Origin: Oceaniglobus ichthyenteri
GTDB lineage: Bacteria > Pseudomonadota > Alphaproteobacteria > Rhodobacterales > Rhodobacteraceae
DNA length: 64,000 bases
Reading direction: 5' to 3'
NCBI RefSeq assembly: GCF_003057885.1
Contig: NZ_QAGK01000005.1
Span: 224,368 to 288,367 of the forward strand
In this document: positions 36,232 to 43,712 of the stretch, in pieces
How positions within the stretch are numbered: position 1 is the first letter of the stretch
Layout: each line of letters starts with the position of its first letter
Translations under genes and position numbers: made by a program
The notes under the pieces: generated by a model
Databases searched by the model: none
What the model was told of the DNA's origin: nothing
Seen by the model: the letters and a program-made list of their open reading frames with translations, nothing else

Positions 36232-36948
36232 TTAGCGTCCAAGTGTGCTGAGGACATTGCGAATGCGTTGATCTTCCTTGTCCAAAAATCCCTGACCCAT
36301 TTCATAGGCGCGCTGCACCTGGATCATGCGAGAGATTTCTGAGATTGGGTTTACGTTCGATCCTTCGACGAAACCTTGAAGAATCGTGCCCTCCAGCACC
36401 GGTTCGGGCGGGGCAGACAGGTTGAACATCACGCCATCGCGGCGCGTCATGTCCTCTGGCGCGCCGGGGCGCCACAATCCGATCTGCGCAAGAGGCTGGC
36501 CATCGGCCGAAAATGTGCCGTCGGTGGCCATTGCGATGGATCTGGCATCGGGCGGCACAAAAACAGGCGCGCCCCCATTATCAAGCAAACGATAGCCATC
36601 GGGCGTGACCAACTCACCCTCGGCCGAGGGCGTAAACGCGCCCGCCCGGGTCAGCGCCTGACCATCGGGGGTTTCGACAAGAAAAAATCCCTCGCCCTCA
36701 ATTCCGAAATCAAACTGGCCCCCGGTTTGGGTCAGGACGCCCTGCTGTTGATCGGTCAGTCGACCGTGCGCCGCGGCCATGGAAAGCGACGGCGCGTCAT
36801 CGTCGAGTTTTTTTACAAATTCGGAGAAGATCACCCCTTCTTTGCGAAATCCGGTGGTCGACATATTGGCGATGTTATTGGCCACCAACTGCATTTCACG
36901 CATCAGGCCGGATTGTCGTGTGAGGGTCGTATATATGGAATTGTCCAT
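36232..36948 (-). CDS. flgF: Proximal rod protein FlgF
   Basis: The 238-residue protein begins with the rod motif MQLVANNIANMSTTGFRKEG and ends with the C-terminal rod helix (ISRMIQVQRAYEMGQGFLDKED). It forms part of the proximal rod. The ATG at 36948 has a strong AGGAGG six bases upstream; longer readings would run into fliQ in another frame. It follows fliQ by 2 bases. Confidence 0.94.
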   Translation of the reverse strand: MDNSIYTTLTRQSGLMREMQLVANNIANMSTTGFRKEGVIFSEFVKKLDDDAPSLSMAAAHGRLTDQQQGVLTQTGGQFDFGIEGEGFFLVETPDGQALTRAGAFTPSAEGELVTPDGYRLLDNGGAPVFVPPDARSIAMATDGTFSADGQPLAQIGLWRPGAPEDMTRRDGVMFNLSAPPEPVLEGTILQGFVEGSNVNPISEISRMIQVQRAYEMGQGFLDKEDQRIRNVLSTLGR

Positions 36949-36950
36949 GG

Positions 36951-37217
36951 TCAGCCTCCTGCAATGATCGGAACGACAGTGGTTTGAAAATAGGCAACCA
37001 GGGCTTCGGTCATGAACCCCATGGTCCCCCAAAATACGACGACGATCGCGGCCAGTTTTGGCACGAATGTCAGGGTCATTTCCTGAATCGAGGTCAGCGC
37101 CTGAAACAGCCCCACAACCAGACCGGTCACAAGGGCCACAGCCAGGATCGGTGTTGAAATCAACACCGCCAGCCATAATCCCTGACGCAAAACGTCGTAA
37201 AAAAGCGCCTCGCTCAT
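36951..37217 (-). CDS. fliQ: Flagellar export gate protein FliQ
   Basis: The 88-residue protein has two membrane helices and the FliQ motif LVVGLFQALTSIQEMTLTFVPK. It joins FliP and FliR in the export gate. Its place among rod genes, away from fliP and fliR, is known for this lineage. It lies 6 bases after fliE. Confidence 0.95.
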   Translation of the reverse strand: MSEALFYDVLRQGLWLAVLISTPILAVALVTGLVVGLFQALTSIQEMTLTFVPKLAAIVVVFWGTMGFMTEALVAYFQTTVVPIIAGG

Positions 37218-37223
37218 GCTGAT

Positions 37224-37511
37224 TTACACCGGCATCCGCAGGATTTCCTGATAGGCTTCGACAACTTTGTTGCGCACGGTCACGGCGGTTTCGACGGCCA
37301 GTTCTGTCTGCGCCAACGCCTGCACCAGCGAATGAGGGTCGGCGCCGCCCGTCATGGTTGCGCGCGCGGTGTCTTCGCCCTGTTGCAGGGTCGTCAGAAA
37401 ATCGGCCGCCACTTTTGAAAAGGCATTGTTGCCCGTTTCGCCTTCGCTTGCGGCGGTGGCAGTGCGGGCCGCATTGTAATTTTGCACGGCGTTGAGAGGG
37501 TTCATTTCCAT
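37224..37511 (-). CDS. fliE: MS-ring/rod junction protein FliE
   Basis: The 95-residue protein has the FliE C-terminal pattern (DPHSLVQALAQTELAVETAVTVRNK region and AYQEILRMPV at the end). FliE connects the MS ring to the rod. It has an AAAGGA ribosome site and lies between flgC (35 bases upstream) and fliQ. Confidence 0.94.
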   Translation of the reverse strand: MEMNPLNAVQNYNAARTATAASEGETGNNAFSKVAADFLTTLQQGEDTARATMTGGADPHSLVQALAQTELAVETAVTVRNKVVEAYQEILRMPV

Positions 37512-37546
37512 TCTGGAAATCCTTTCACGATATTGAAAACAGGAAA

Positions 37547-37936
37547 CTAGCGGCGGAGAAGTTCAAGCAGGCCCTGGCTCATCTGGCGGGCCTGATCGAA
37601 AATTTTGAGGTTGGCGTCATAACTGCGCTGCGCCTCGCGGGCATCGGCAATTTCAATTAGGATATCGACGTTCGACCCCTGATATTTGCCATTGGCGTCC
37701 GCCAACGGGTGACCGGGATCAAACATTTCGGACAGTTCCGATTTGTCGAGAGCGACCTTTCCAACCGATACAGTACCCGGAACCGGCGCGCGCATGTCGG
37801 AGTCAAAACTGACGGTCTTGCGGCGATAGCCGGGTGTATCGGCATTGGCGATGTTTTCGGAGACATGGCGCAGGCGGCTGGCCTGTGCGTCCATCCCGCT
37901 GGCCGAGAGGCTTAAAGCGTTTAAAATGTTGCTCAT
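37547..37936 (-). CDS. flgC: Proximal rod protein FlgC
   Basis: The 129-residue protein has SASGMDAQASRLRHVSENIANADTPGYRRK near the N-terminus (rod signature) and a C-terminal helix (EAQRSYDANLKIFDQARQM). It is a proximal rod subunit. It follows flgB by 15 bases. Confidence 0.95.
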   Translation of the reverse strand: MSNILNALSLSASGMDAQASRLRHVSENIANADTPGYRRKTVSFDSDMRAPVPGTVSVGKVALDKSELSEMFDPGHPLADANGKYQGSNVDILIEIADAREAQRSYDANLKIFDQARQMSQGLLELLRR

Positions 37937-37951
37937 TTTATGAAATTCCTT

Positions 37952-38341
37952 TTATCCACGTCCGAGGCTGGCGCGCAAAATGTCCCGGCCCTTGCTATAG
38001 ATCGCCATGGCCATGTCATGTTGCTGGCGCACCTCGGCGGCTTTCACCATTTCTTGCTCGATTGACACGGTGTTGCCATTTGGCGCGGCTTCGGCCTGCG
38101 AATCGATGGCGTTCATCTGCCCCTTGGCGCCAATCCCGTCGGTGATATGGGCCGCCCGCGTCGCACGCAGCGTCATATCTTTGGTGGGTGCGTCGAGTGT
38201 TTCTGTGAAACTGGGCATGTCTTGGGCGCGATAGCCCGGTGTATCGGCGTTCGCGACATTTCTTGCGATCAGCATCTGCCGGTCACTTGCATGGCGGGCC
38301 ATGGCCTGCGCCGTCTGCATCATTTCGATGTTATGGAACAT
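37952..38341 (-). CDS. flgB: Proximal rod protein FlgB
   Basis: The 129-residue protein has the rod motif IARNVANADTPGYRAQDM and a C-terminal helix with EMVKAAEVRQQHDMAMAIYSKG. The ATG at 38341 follows a GGGAG site; in-frame upstream sequence overlaps the divergent fliI leader and is not coding. It is the first gene of the nine-gene rod operon (flgB to the second fliL). Confidence 0.95.
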   Translation of the reverse strand: MFHNIEMMQTAQAMARHASDRQMLIARNVANADTPGYRAQDMPSFTETLDAPTKDMTLRATRAAHITDGIGAKGQMNAIDSQAEAAPNGNTVSIEQEMVKAAEVRQQHDMAMAIYSKGRDILRASLGRG

Positions 38342-38426
38342 CGGGGCTTCTCCCTCGATCAAACTATACGAAGGCTTAACCCTGATTCCTTTACAAAGGG
38401 TTTGCATCGGTAAAGGAGGCGCCAAA

Positions 38427-39803
38427 ATGGCCCAGGTCGGTTTTGAAAATGTATTGGGAGTGGTGGAAACCACATCTGTTTCCTGCCCGGTCGGGCGAAT
38501 CATTGCGATTGAAGATGGGCGATTGATCGTTGGCGGGTTGTCGCAATTCGCCGCAATGGGCGATCTGGTCCGCATCCAGACGCCAGATGGGTTCGCCCGT
38601 GGCGAAATAGTAAGAATTGATGACCAAAAGATCGCTGTCTTGCCCGATGTGCCATTGGAAGGGCTTGGAATCGGTGTGCGGGTTGCATTGCTGGGGGCTG
38701 CAAAGCTGGCACCGGACGACACATGGATTGGGCGGGTGATCGACCCATATGGCGAACCGTTGGACAATAAACCCCTGTTGCCGGGGACAATGCCGCGCCG
38801 TTTGACCGGCAAACCATTAAATCCCACAACCCGCCGGGGATTGGGCACGCGTTTGGAAACCGGCCTGTGTGTTTTCAACACATTACTGCCAATCGTGCGG
38901 GGGCAAAGATTGGGGCTGTTTGCCGGATCGGGCGTTGGAAAATCAACAATCATGGCAATGTTGGCGCAGCGGATCAGCGCGGATGTGGTGGTGATCGCCA
39001 TGGTGGGGGAACGCGGGCGCGAGGTGCGCGAATTTGTCGAACGCGTGCTTGGCCCGCAGGGCATGGCGCGCACTGTGATCGTGGCGGCAACGTCTGATCG
39101 ATCGGCGGCGTTGCGTCGCCGCTGTGCGTTGGCGGCGATGACTGTGGCCGAACATTTCCGCGATCAGGGCAAACAAGTTCTTCTTTTGGCAGATTCGATC
39201 ACACGCTTGGCTGACGCCCACCGTGAAATTGCCGTATCAGGCGGCGAATCTGCCAGTTTGCGGGGCTATCCGCCCACAACAGCATCAATGATTACCACAT
39301 TGTGCGAACGGGCCGGTCCGGGCGAAGGGCAAATGGGGGATATTACAGCGATATTTACCGTTCTTGTCGCCGGGTCTGATATGGAGGAGCCTGTCGCCGA
39401 CATATTGCGGGGCGTTTTGGACGGGCATGTGGTGTTGGACAGGCGCATCGCGGAACGCGGGCGCTTTCCGGCCATTGATGTGCTGCGTTCGGTATCGCGG
39501 GCGTTGCCATTGGCCGCAACCGAAGCGGAAAACAAGCTGATCGCCGAGGCCCGCCGTATGTTGGGCGCGTATGAACGTGCCGAGCTGATGATACAATCGG
39601 GCCTGTATGCGGCCGGTTCTGACGCGGCAATTGATGCGGCGATCATTGCCTGGCCAAAACTGGATCAATTTGTCGCCCAGCGCGAAACCCAGAACAGCGA
39701 GGCAAGTTTTGCATCACTGGCCCAATGCTTTGATGCAAAATCAAAAGGTACGCAAAAAGGAAATGGTGATGCGGCCTTGGCCACGATGGCGCAAAATCAG
39801 TAA
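38427..39803 (+). CDS. fliI: Flagellar export ATPase FliI
   Basis: The 458-residue ATPase resembles the F1-beta subunit. Walker A GSGVGKST lies at 167-174; VIAMVGERGREVREF, Walker B VLLLADSITRLADAHRE and GGESASLRGYPP follow. It energises the flagellar export apparatus together with FliH and FliJ. The ATG at 38427 has AAAGGAGG seven bases upstream. It is transcribed alone, divergent from flgB, and converges with the DUF1217 gene. Confidence 0.96.
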   Translation: MAQVGFENVLGVVETTSVSCPVGRIIAIEDGRLIVGGLSQFAAMGDLVRIQTPDGFARGEIVRIDDQKIAVLPDVPLEGLGIGVRVALLGAAKLAPDDTWIGRVIDPYGEPLDNKPLLPGTMPRRLTGKPLNPTTRRGLGTRLETGLCVFNTLLPIVRGQRLGLFAGSGVGKSTIMAMLAQRISADVVVIAMVGERGREVREFVERVLGPQGMARTVIVAATSDRSAALRRRCALAAMTVAEHFRDQGKQVLLLADSITRLADAHREIAVSGGESASLRGYPPTTASMITTLCERAGPGEGQMGDITAIFTVLVAGSDMEEPVADILRGVLDGHVVLDRRIAERGRFPAIDVLRSVSRALPLAATEAENKLIAEARRMLGAYERAELMIQSGLYAAGSDAAIDAAIIAWPKLDQFVAQRETQNSEASFASLAQCFDAKSKGTQKGNGDAALATMAQNQ

Positions 39804-39815
39804 AGAGAACCAGCT

Positions 39816-40619
39816 TTAAAAGCGTGGGCCTGATTGCAAAATGGCCAAGGCCGCGCTTTGGGCTGAGTATCCGGCGAAACCGTTCATCGCCTGATCACGG
39901 GTAAGGAAGGCGCGTGTCAGCTCTTCGATTTTTTCCGGCGTGTTGAAGTCTTTGAATTCCGATATGCCAAACACCCGTTCTGATCTGTCGCGAAATTCGA
40001 CCAATTGGCGATCAAGATCCAAAGCCCCAACACTTTCGGGCATTCCCAGGGCCGCTTCGAATACTGCGCGAACGGGTTTGGTTGCCATAACCGTAAACCA
40101 CATGCCGTTATCGGACAGGCTGCGCGATGCAATCTCGCCCAGATCGCGCTCCAACCCCAAGGCAAGGCGCATGGATGGCGCGCTGTTCCCGATTGCGATT
40201 TCGAACTGTCGATCTTTGTAAGCGGTCAGCATCTTCTCTTTGAATCCGGCGTCAAAATTGCGCGGTCCAAACGGTTCGCCAAAGCCGAAGGCCTCGGCCA
40301 TGGCGAGATAGCGCTTGTCAGACAAGCGATTGGCGAGATCCTTCGGTTCGTCTGAACTGGATTCCAGGATTTTTTGAATGAAATATTTGTTGTTGATGTC
40401 TTCATCCAGGCCAAAGGCCCCCAGCGCAACCTCAAGAAGGCGCCGATCATTCACCAGATCTTCGGCACTGGTAATCTTACCGATATGTTCTTTGAAATGC
40501 TCGACGGTCCGATTTAACCGGGGGCCGTTGTTAAACGCCTCTTGCTGGCTTTCGCGCGTGCGTTGCAGAAACGCCCAACCGGCATTTCCACCAATGGGGA
40601 CAACCGGTTGAAAGCTCAT
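39816..40619 (-). CDS. DUF1217 flagellar-cluster protein
   Basis: The 267-residue helical protein has the DUF1217 pattern (DLVNDRRLLEVALGAFGLDEDINNKYFIQKIL region; LANRLSDKRYLAMAEAFGFG; SEFKDFNTPEKIEEL). The family occurs in alphaproteobacterial flagellar clusters and has no settled function; a link to flagellin secretion or assembly is likely. It ends the flagellin operon, overlapping flbT by 4 bases. Confidence 0.85.
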   Translation of the reverse strand: MSFQPVVPIGGNAGWAFLQRTRESQQEAFNNGPRLNRTVEHFKEHIGKITSAEDLVNDRRLLEVALGAFGLDEDINNKYFIQKILESSSDEPKDLANRLSDKRYLAMAEAFGFGEPFGPRNFDAGFKEKMLTAYKDRQFEIAIGNSAPSMRLALGLERDLGEIASRSLSDNGMWFTVMATKPVRAVFEAALGMPESVGALDLDRQLVEFRDRSERVFGISEFKDFNTPEKIEELTRAFLTRDQAMNGFAGYSAQSAALAILQSGPRF

Positions 40620-41020
40620 GATTGTGCCACGGCGAACAATTGCTCTTCAAATGGCAGTAGCTGGCGCAGATGTTTCAAGGTGTAATAATGCTGTTTCTGC
40701 TCAACGGCTTGTTTCGCTTGAGCCAGGGTTTCCTGACTTTCCAGATCCACCAACACCTGCGACAGTTGTGAAATACCGCTTAACAGCTGCGGTGTGGCGG
40801 TTTGCTCATCCGCTTCGCCACACAATACCATTTGTGCGATATAACAGACCCGGCGCACGGGCGTATTTACCTCTTCTGGGTGAAGGGCATCGCGCAATCG
40901 CAGAATATTTGCCCCAGGTGTCACGATATTCAGTCTGCCCCGACGACTGCCGTTCTCAATGACGGCACCGTTGATCAATACCCGTTCATTGGGAGCAAGT
41001 TTCAATACCAGGCCACTCAT
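40616..41020 (-). CDS. flbT: Flagellin synthesis regulator FlbT
   Basis: The 134-residue protein begins LVLKLAPNERVLINGAVIENG, the FlbT hallmark. In Caulobacter, FlbT binds the flagellin mRNA leader and represses translation until hooks are complete. The ATG at 41020 overlaps flaF by 4 bases. Its place directly after flagellin and flaF is conserved in this lineage. Confidence 0.93.
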   Translation of the reverse strand: MSGLVLKLAPNERVLINGAVIENGSRRGRLNIVTPGANILRLRDALHPEEVNTPVRRVCYIAQMVLCGEADEQTATPQLLSGISQLSQVLVDLESQETLAQAKQAVEQKQHYYTLKHLRQLLPFEEQLFAVAQS

Positions 41021-41379
41021 GCCGCCGCCCCTTGTTGGCGAAGGCCCGCCATGATCGAACTGTTTATGTCGACCAACGCATCTGCTGTTGCGGTTCCTGC
41101 CAGAACCTTGCGGCTGTGCACGGTGGTAAATTCCGAAAGATAGAAGATTTGCGCACGCAATGCGGCCGGCAGGGTGTTGCCGGGCAATACCACATCGGTG
41201 GCGAGAAGGGTCCAAAGTTGGCGATTGTCAAAAATGGCTTTGGCAATTTCCGGGATCGTATTTGCATTTCGCAGGCCACGGGTGACCATGGCAAAGGCTT
41301 CGTATTCGTTACTTTGTGCGCTACGCAGGGGCGTGGCCACAGGAGAATAAGCTGTTTTGGCAAGTTGAAAGGCGTTCAC
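41017..41379 (-). CDS. flaF: Flagellin biosynthesis protein FlaF
   Basis: The 120-residue protein matches FlaF (AKTAYSPVATPLRSAQSNEYEAFAMVT region; DNRQLWTLLATDVVLPGN). FlaF is needed for flagellin production or secretion and works against FlbT. It lies 87 bases after the flagellin gene, past a strong hairpin that may lower its expression relative to flagellin. Confidence 0.92.
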   Translation of the reverse strand: MNAFQLAKTAYSPVATPLRSAQSNEYEAFAMVTRGLRNANTIPEIAKAIFDNRQLWTLLATDVVLPGNTLPAALRAQIFYLSEFTTVHSRKVLAGTATADALVDINSSIMAGLRQQGAAA

Positions 41380-41432
41380 GGCGTGTCCTTTTTTAGACGG
41401 GCGCAGTCAAGCCGCGCAGAGCGGCGCGAAAT

Positions 41433-41455
41433 GGGGGCGCCGTTATGGCGCCCCC
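41433..41455 (-). terminator. GC-rich hairpin after flagellin gene
   Basis: A perfect 9-base-pair stem (GGGGGCGCC/GGCGCCCCC) with a five-base loop lies 12 bases past the flagellin stop. On the minus strand it is followed by ATTTCG, with no long T run. It may act as a partial terminator or mRNA stabiliser, setting flagellin above flaF and flbT. Confidence 0.55.
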
Positions 41456-41466
41456 GCTATCGGATA

Positions 41467-42768
41467 TTAACGGAACAGGGACAGGATGCTTTGCGGCGCC
41501 TGATTGGCGATCGACATCGCCTGAACCCCCAGCTGCTGTTGCACCTGAAGTGCTTGAAGGCGGGCCGAGGTTTCTTCCATATTGGCGTCAACCAACGACC
41601 CGATTCCGGCCTTCAGGGCGTCAGTCATGCCGGAAACAAAATCGGACTGGGTTTCAATCCGCCCCTGTGACGACCCGAAGGAGGCCGCCGCGTTGATCGA
41701 CGTCTGGATCAGGCCTTCGATTTCTTCCAGCGCGCTTTCCGTGCCTGCGGCGGTTGTCACGTCAATATTCGCCATTGCAGCCAAGCCGCCGCCGATGGTG
41801 GTGTCTGCCGCGCCATATTGTTCGGCATTGATTGACAAAGTGTCACCCGCGGCGCCGGTATAACCGGTGATTTCTACCGAATTGCCATTGGCAACAGCGG
41901 CGATTGTGTTGTTGTTATCGCCTAAGGTTGCCTTGATGTGTTTGTTAAAGCTATCAGCAAGACCTTTTGCCACATCGGCCGCGGTGTCACCATCACGGGC
42001 AACATAGATAATATCCCCATCGGCCGAGTCGATACCGGCAGCGGCCCCGCCACTGGCGGTGATCATGATCTGGAACCCGGCGCCGGCCTCAATGGCATCA
42101 CTGCCGGCTGATGCAATATCCACGTCTGTGGTGTTTGGTGTGGCGGCACCTGCCACAGCGGTGGCAACCTGTGCTGCCGTGCCGCCGACCGCGATATCAT
42201 CGGTGGCGGCTGTGACAACCGTTCCTGTATAGTCAATTTCGGCCTGCTGGCTGCCCAAATCCTGCTTGCGCACATTGATATCGCTGGAGGTTACACCACT
42301 GCCGTTGCGATCGAGAGATGACAAAATGTCGATGCTGCCAGTGCCCGCTTCGGTCTCGCGGTTCGACAAAAGGTTCAGACCGTTGAATTGCGCGGCGCCG
42401 GTGATATTGGTGATCTGTTCACTCAGGGCGGTGATGTCTTTTTGAATCGTGTCTCGATCAACGTTTTCTTCTTGTGACGATACGATCTTTTCTTTCATCT
42501 GCGTCAAAAGATCGGTGACCGATTCTGCCGCCTCGCGCGCAACGGTCACGGTTGATTCACCCAAAGCAAGCGTTTGCGAGATCGCCTTGAACCCTGCGAC
42601 GTCGGATTCCATGACTTTGGAAATCGCCCAGATGGCAGAGTTGTCCTTGGCCGTTGCAACGGATTTACCGGTTGAAATCTCGTCCTGGGTTTTCAACAGG
42701 TTCTGGTTGATCGACTTGAGGCTTTGCAGCGCAACCATTGCGCCGGTGTTCGTCAGAATGCTGGACAT
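41467..42768 (-). CDS. fliC: Flagellin FliC
   Basis: The 433-residue filament protein has conserved ends: N-terminal SILTNTGAMVALQSLKSINQNL through NGLNLLSNRE (about 1-160) and C-terminal SSQGRIETQSDFVSGMTDAL to SIANQAPQSILSLFR. The middle (about 185-345) is a Gly/Ala/Asp-rich insertion with a bacterial adhesin-like repeat flavour, so the protein is longer than the roughly 270 residues of Caulobacter flagellins. The ATG at 42768 gives the standard MSSI start. It leads the flaF-flbT-DUF1217 operon. Confidence 0.96.
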   Translation of the reverse strand: MSSILTNTGAMVALQSLKSINQNLLKTQDEISTGKSVATAKDNSAIWAISKVMESDVAGFKAISQTLALGESTVTVAREAAESVTDLLTQMKEKIVSSQEENVDRDTIQKDITALSEQITNITGAAQFNGLNLLSNRETEAGTGSIDILSSLDRNGSGVTSSDINVRKQDLGSQQAEIDYTGTVVTAATDDIAVGGTAAQVATAVAGAATPNTTDVDIASAGSDAIEAGAGFQIMITASGGAAAGIDSADGDIIYVARDGDTAADVAKGLADSFNKHIKATLGDNNNTIAAVANGNSVEITGYTGAAGDTLSINAEQYGAADTTIGGGLAAMANIDVTTAAGTESALEEIEGLIQTSINAAASFGSSQGRIETQSDFVSGMTDALKAGIGSLVDANMEETSARLQALQVQQQLGVQAMSIANQAPQSILSLFR

Positions 42769-42938
42769 GTGAATTCCTTGATTTGAAGACGCTTTTGCGC
42801 CCGATGTCAGAACCACCCCACAGAACATGAGGCAGCGGTTAAAACGTCATTCTGACGGTTCCGGTGTCGTTTCTGGCTTGGCCAGTTTGACAAACAGATG
42901 CACCGTACTGGTGCTTGGGACATCATCGCCCGAGGGGC

Positions 42939-42953
42939 CTAACAACTCCCTAA
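42939..42953 (-). promoter_or_regulatory. CtrA-like site upstream of flagellin
   Basis: The minus strand reads TTAG-N7-TTAG about 170 bases upstream of the flagellin start, one mismatch per half-site from the CtrA consensus TTAA-N7-TTAA. A further TTAACC half-site lies nearer the gene (42837-42842). Evidence is motif only. Confidence 0.3.
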
Positions 42954-42992
42954 TGGCGGGCGATGAAATATCTCATATTTGAGACGAATTTA

Positions 42993-43334
42993 TCAGGCAC
43001 GGCGTTGCAGGGTTCGGACCGGTTTTTCGATCTGCGATTTCTCTCCGGTACGGGAATAGGTTTCAACGGGTGCGCCGCGTTGAATTTCGGTCAACCGATC
43101 ACGCACCGAACGCACGCCATCTTGCGCCGCCGTGATCAATGCCTGATTGCGTTCAGACAAATCAGATAGCCGTTCCAAGGTGTCTTTCGTTAGCTTGACA
43201 TCCTGCAAGGCAAGCAAAAGTTTTTCCTTGCGATCGGCCAGACGGGCCAGGCGCGCCAGATTGCCCTGAACCAACTGGCGCCGTTCTTCATCAAAAACCT
43301 GTTCAAGTTGGTGCAGTGTACGATTTTCATTCAT
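42993..43334 (-). CDS. FlgN-like flagellar chaperone candidate
   Basis: The 113-residue helical protein (HQLEQVFDEERRQLVQGNLARL, then LSERNQALITAAQDGVRSVRDRL) has the size and helical pattern of FlgN, the chaperone for hook-associated proteins FlgK and FlgL. Sequence conservation in this family is low. It overlaps the FlgJ-like gene by 4 bases, a common FlgJ-FlgN pairing. Confidence 0.6.
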   Translation of the reverse strand: MNENRTLHQLEQVFDEERRQLVQGNLARLARLADRKEKLLLALQDVKLTKDTLERLSDLSERNQALITAAQDGVRSVRDRLTEIQRGAPVETYSRTGEKSQIEKPVRTLQRRA

Positions 43335-43606
43335 TCTTTCGTTCCTTGTTTCAAGGCATTGAACAGGTGTTCAGCCAAACCGATTCCCCCGGCATCGACC
43401 ATCTTTTCGGCCTGTGCGCGGGTCAGAAACGACGCAAACTGATCTTCTCCTGCGCCGCCTCCAAAGGTTTCGCTGGTTTTGCCCAGCCCGGTGGATTTCA
43501 ATATCTCGGTGAGAAAGTTGACTTCAAGCGCTTGCGCCGCATCGCGCAGCGCCGTGTCACGTTGGTGGGGTGTCAGGCCGAGGTTGGGCGAAACCGATGG
43601 GATCAT
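43331..43606 (-). CDS. FlgJ-like rod-binding protein
   Basis: The protein of about 91 residues matches the N-terminal rod-binding domain of FlgJ (ALRDAAQALEVNFLTEILKSTG, then AGEDQFASFLTRAQAEKMVDAGG region). It lacks the muramidase domain of enterobacterial FlgJ, as is usual in alphaproteobacteria. It would cap the growing rod. AAAGGA precedes two adjacent ATGs; the second (43606) has the better spacing. It is divergent from fliK. Confidence 0.82.
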   Translation of the reverse strand: MIPSVSPNLGLTPHQRDTALRDAAQALEVNFLTEILKSTGLGKTSETFGGGAGEDQFASFLTRAQAEKMVDAGGIGLAEHLFNALKQGTKE

Positions 43607-43648
43607 CATGCGTCCTTTCAAAATCTGACTGCATAAAACCTCAACGCG

Positions 43649-43663
43649 GTAAACATCCGGTAA
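43649..43663. promoter_or_regulatory. Direct repeat, weak CtrA-like site between flgJ and fliK
   Basis: GTAA-N7-GTAA lies in the 106-base gap between the divergent flgJ-like and fliK genes. It keeps the CtrA half-site spacing with T to G in the first base of each half. The evidence is weak. Confidence 0.25.
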
Positions 43664-43712
43664 CCAAATTCGCCCATACCGAATAAATCAGCCGAGTCTC
43701 AGAGGGACGATC

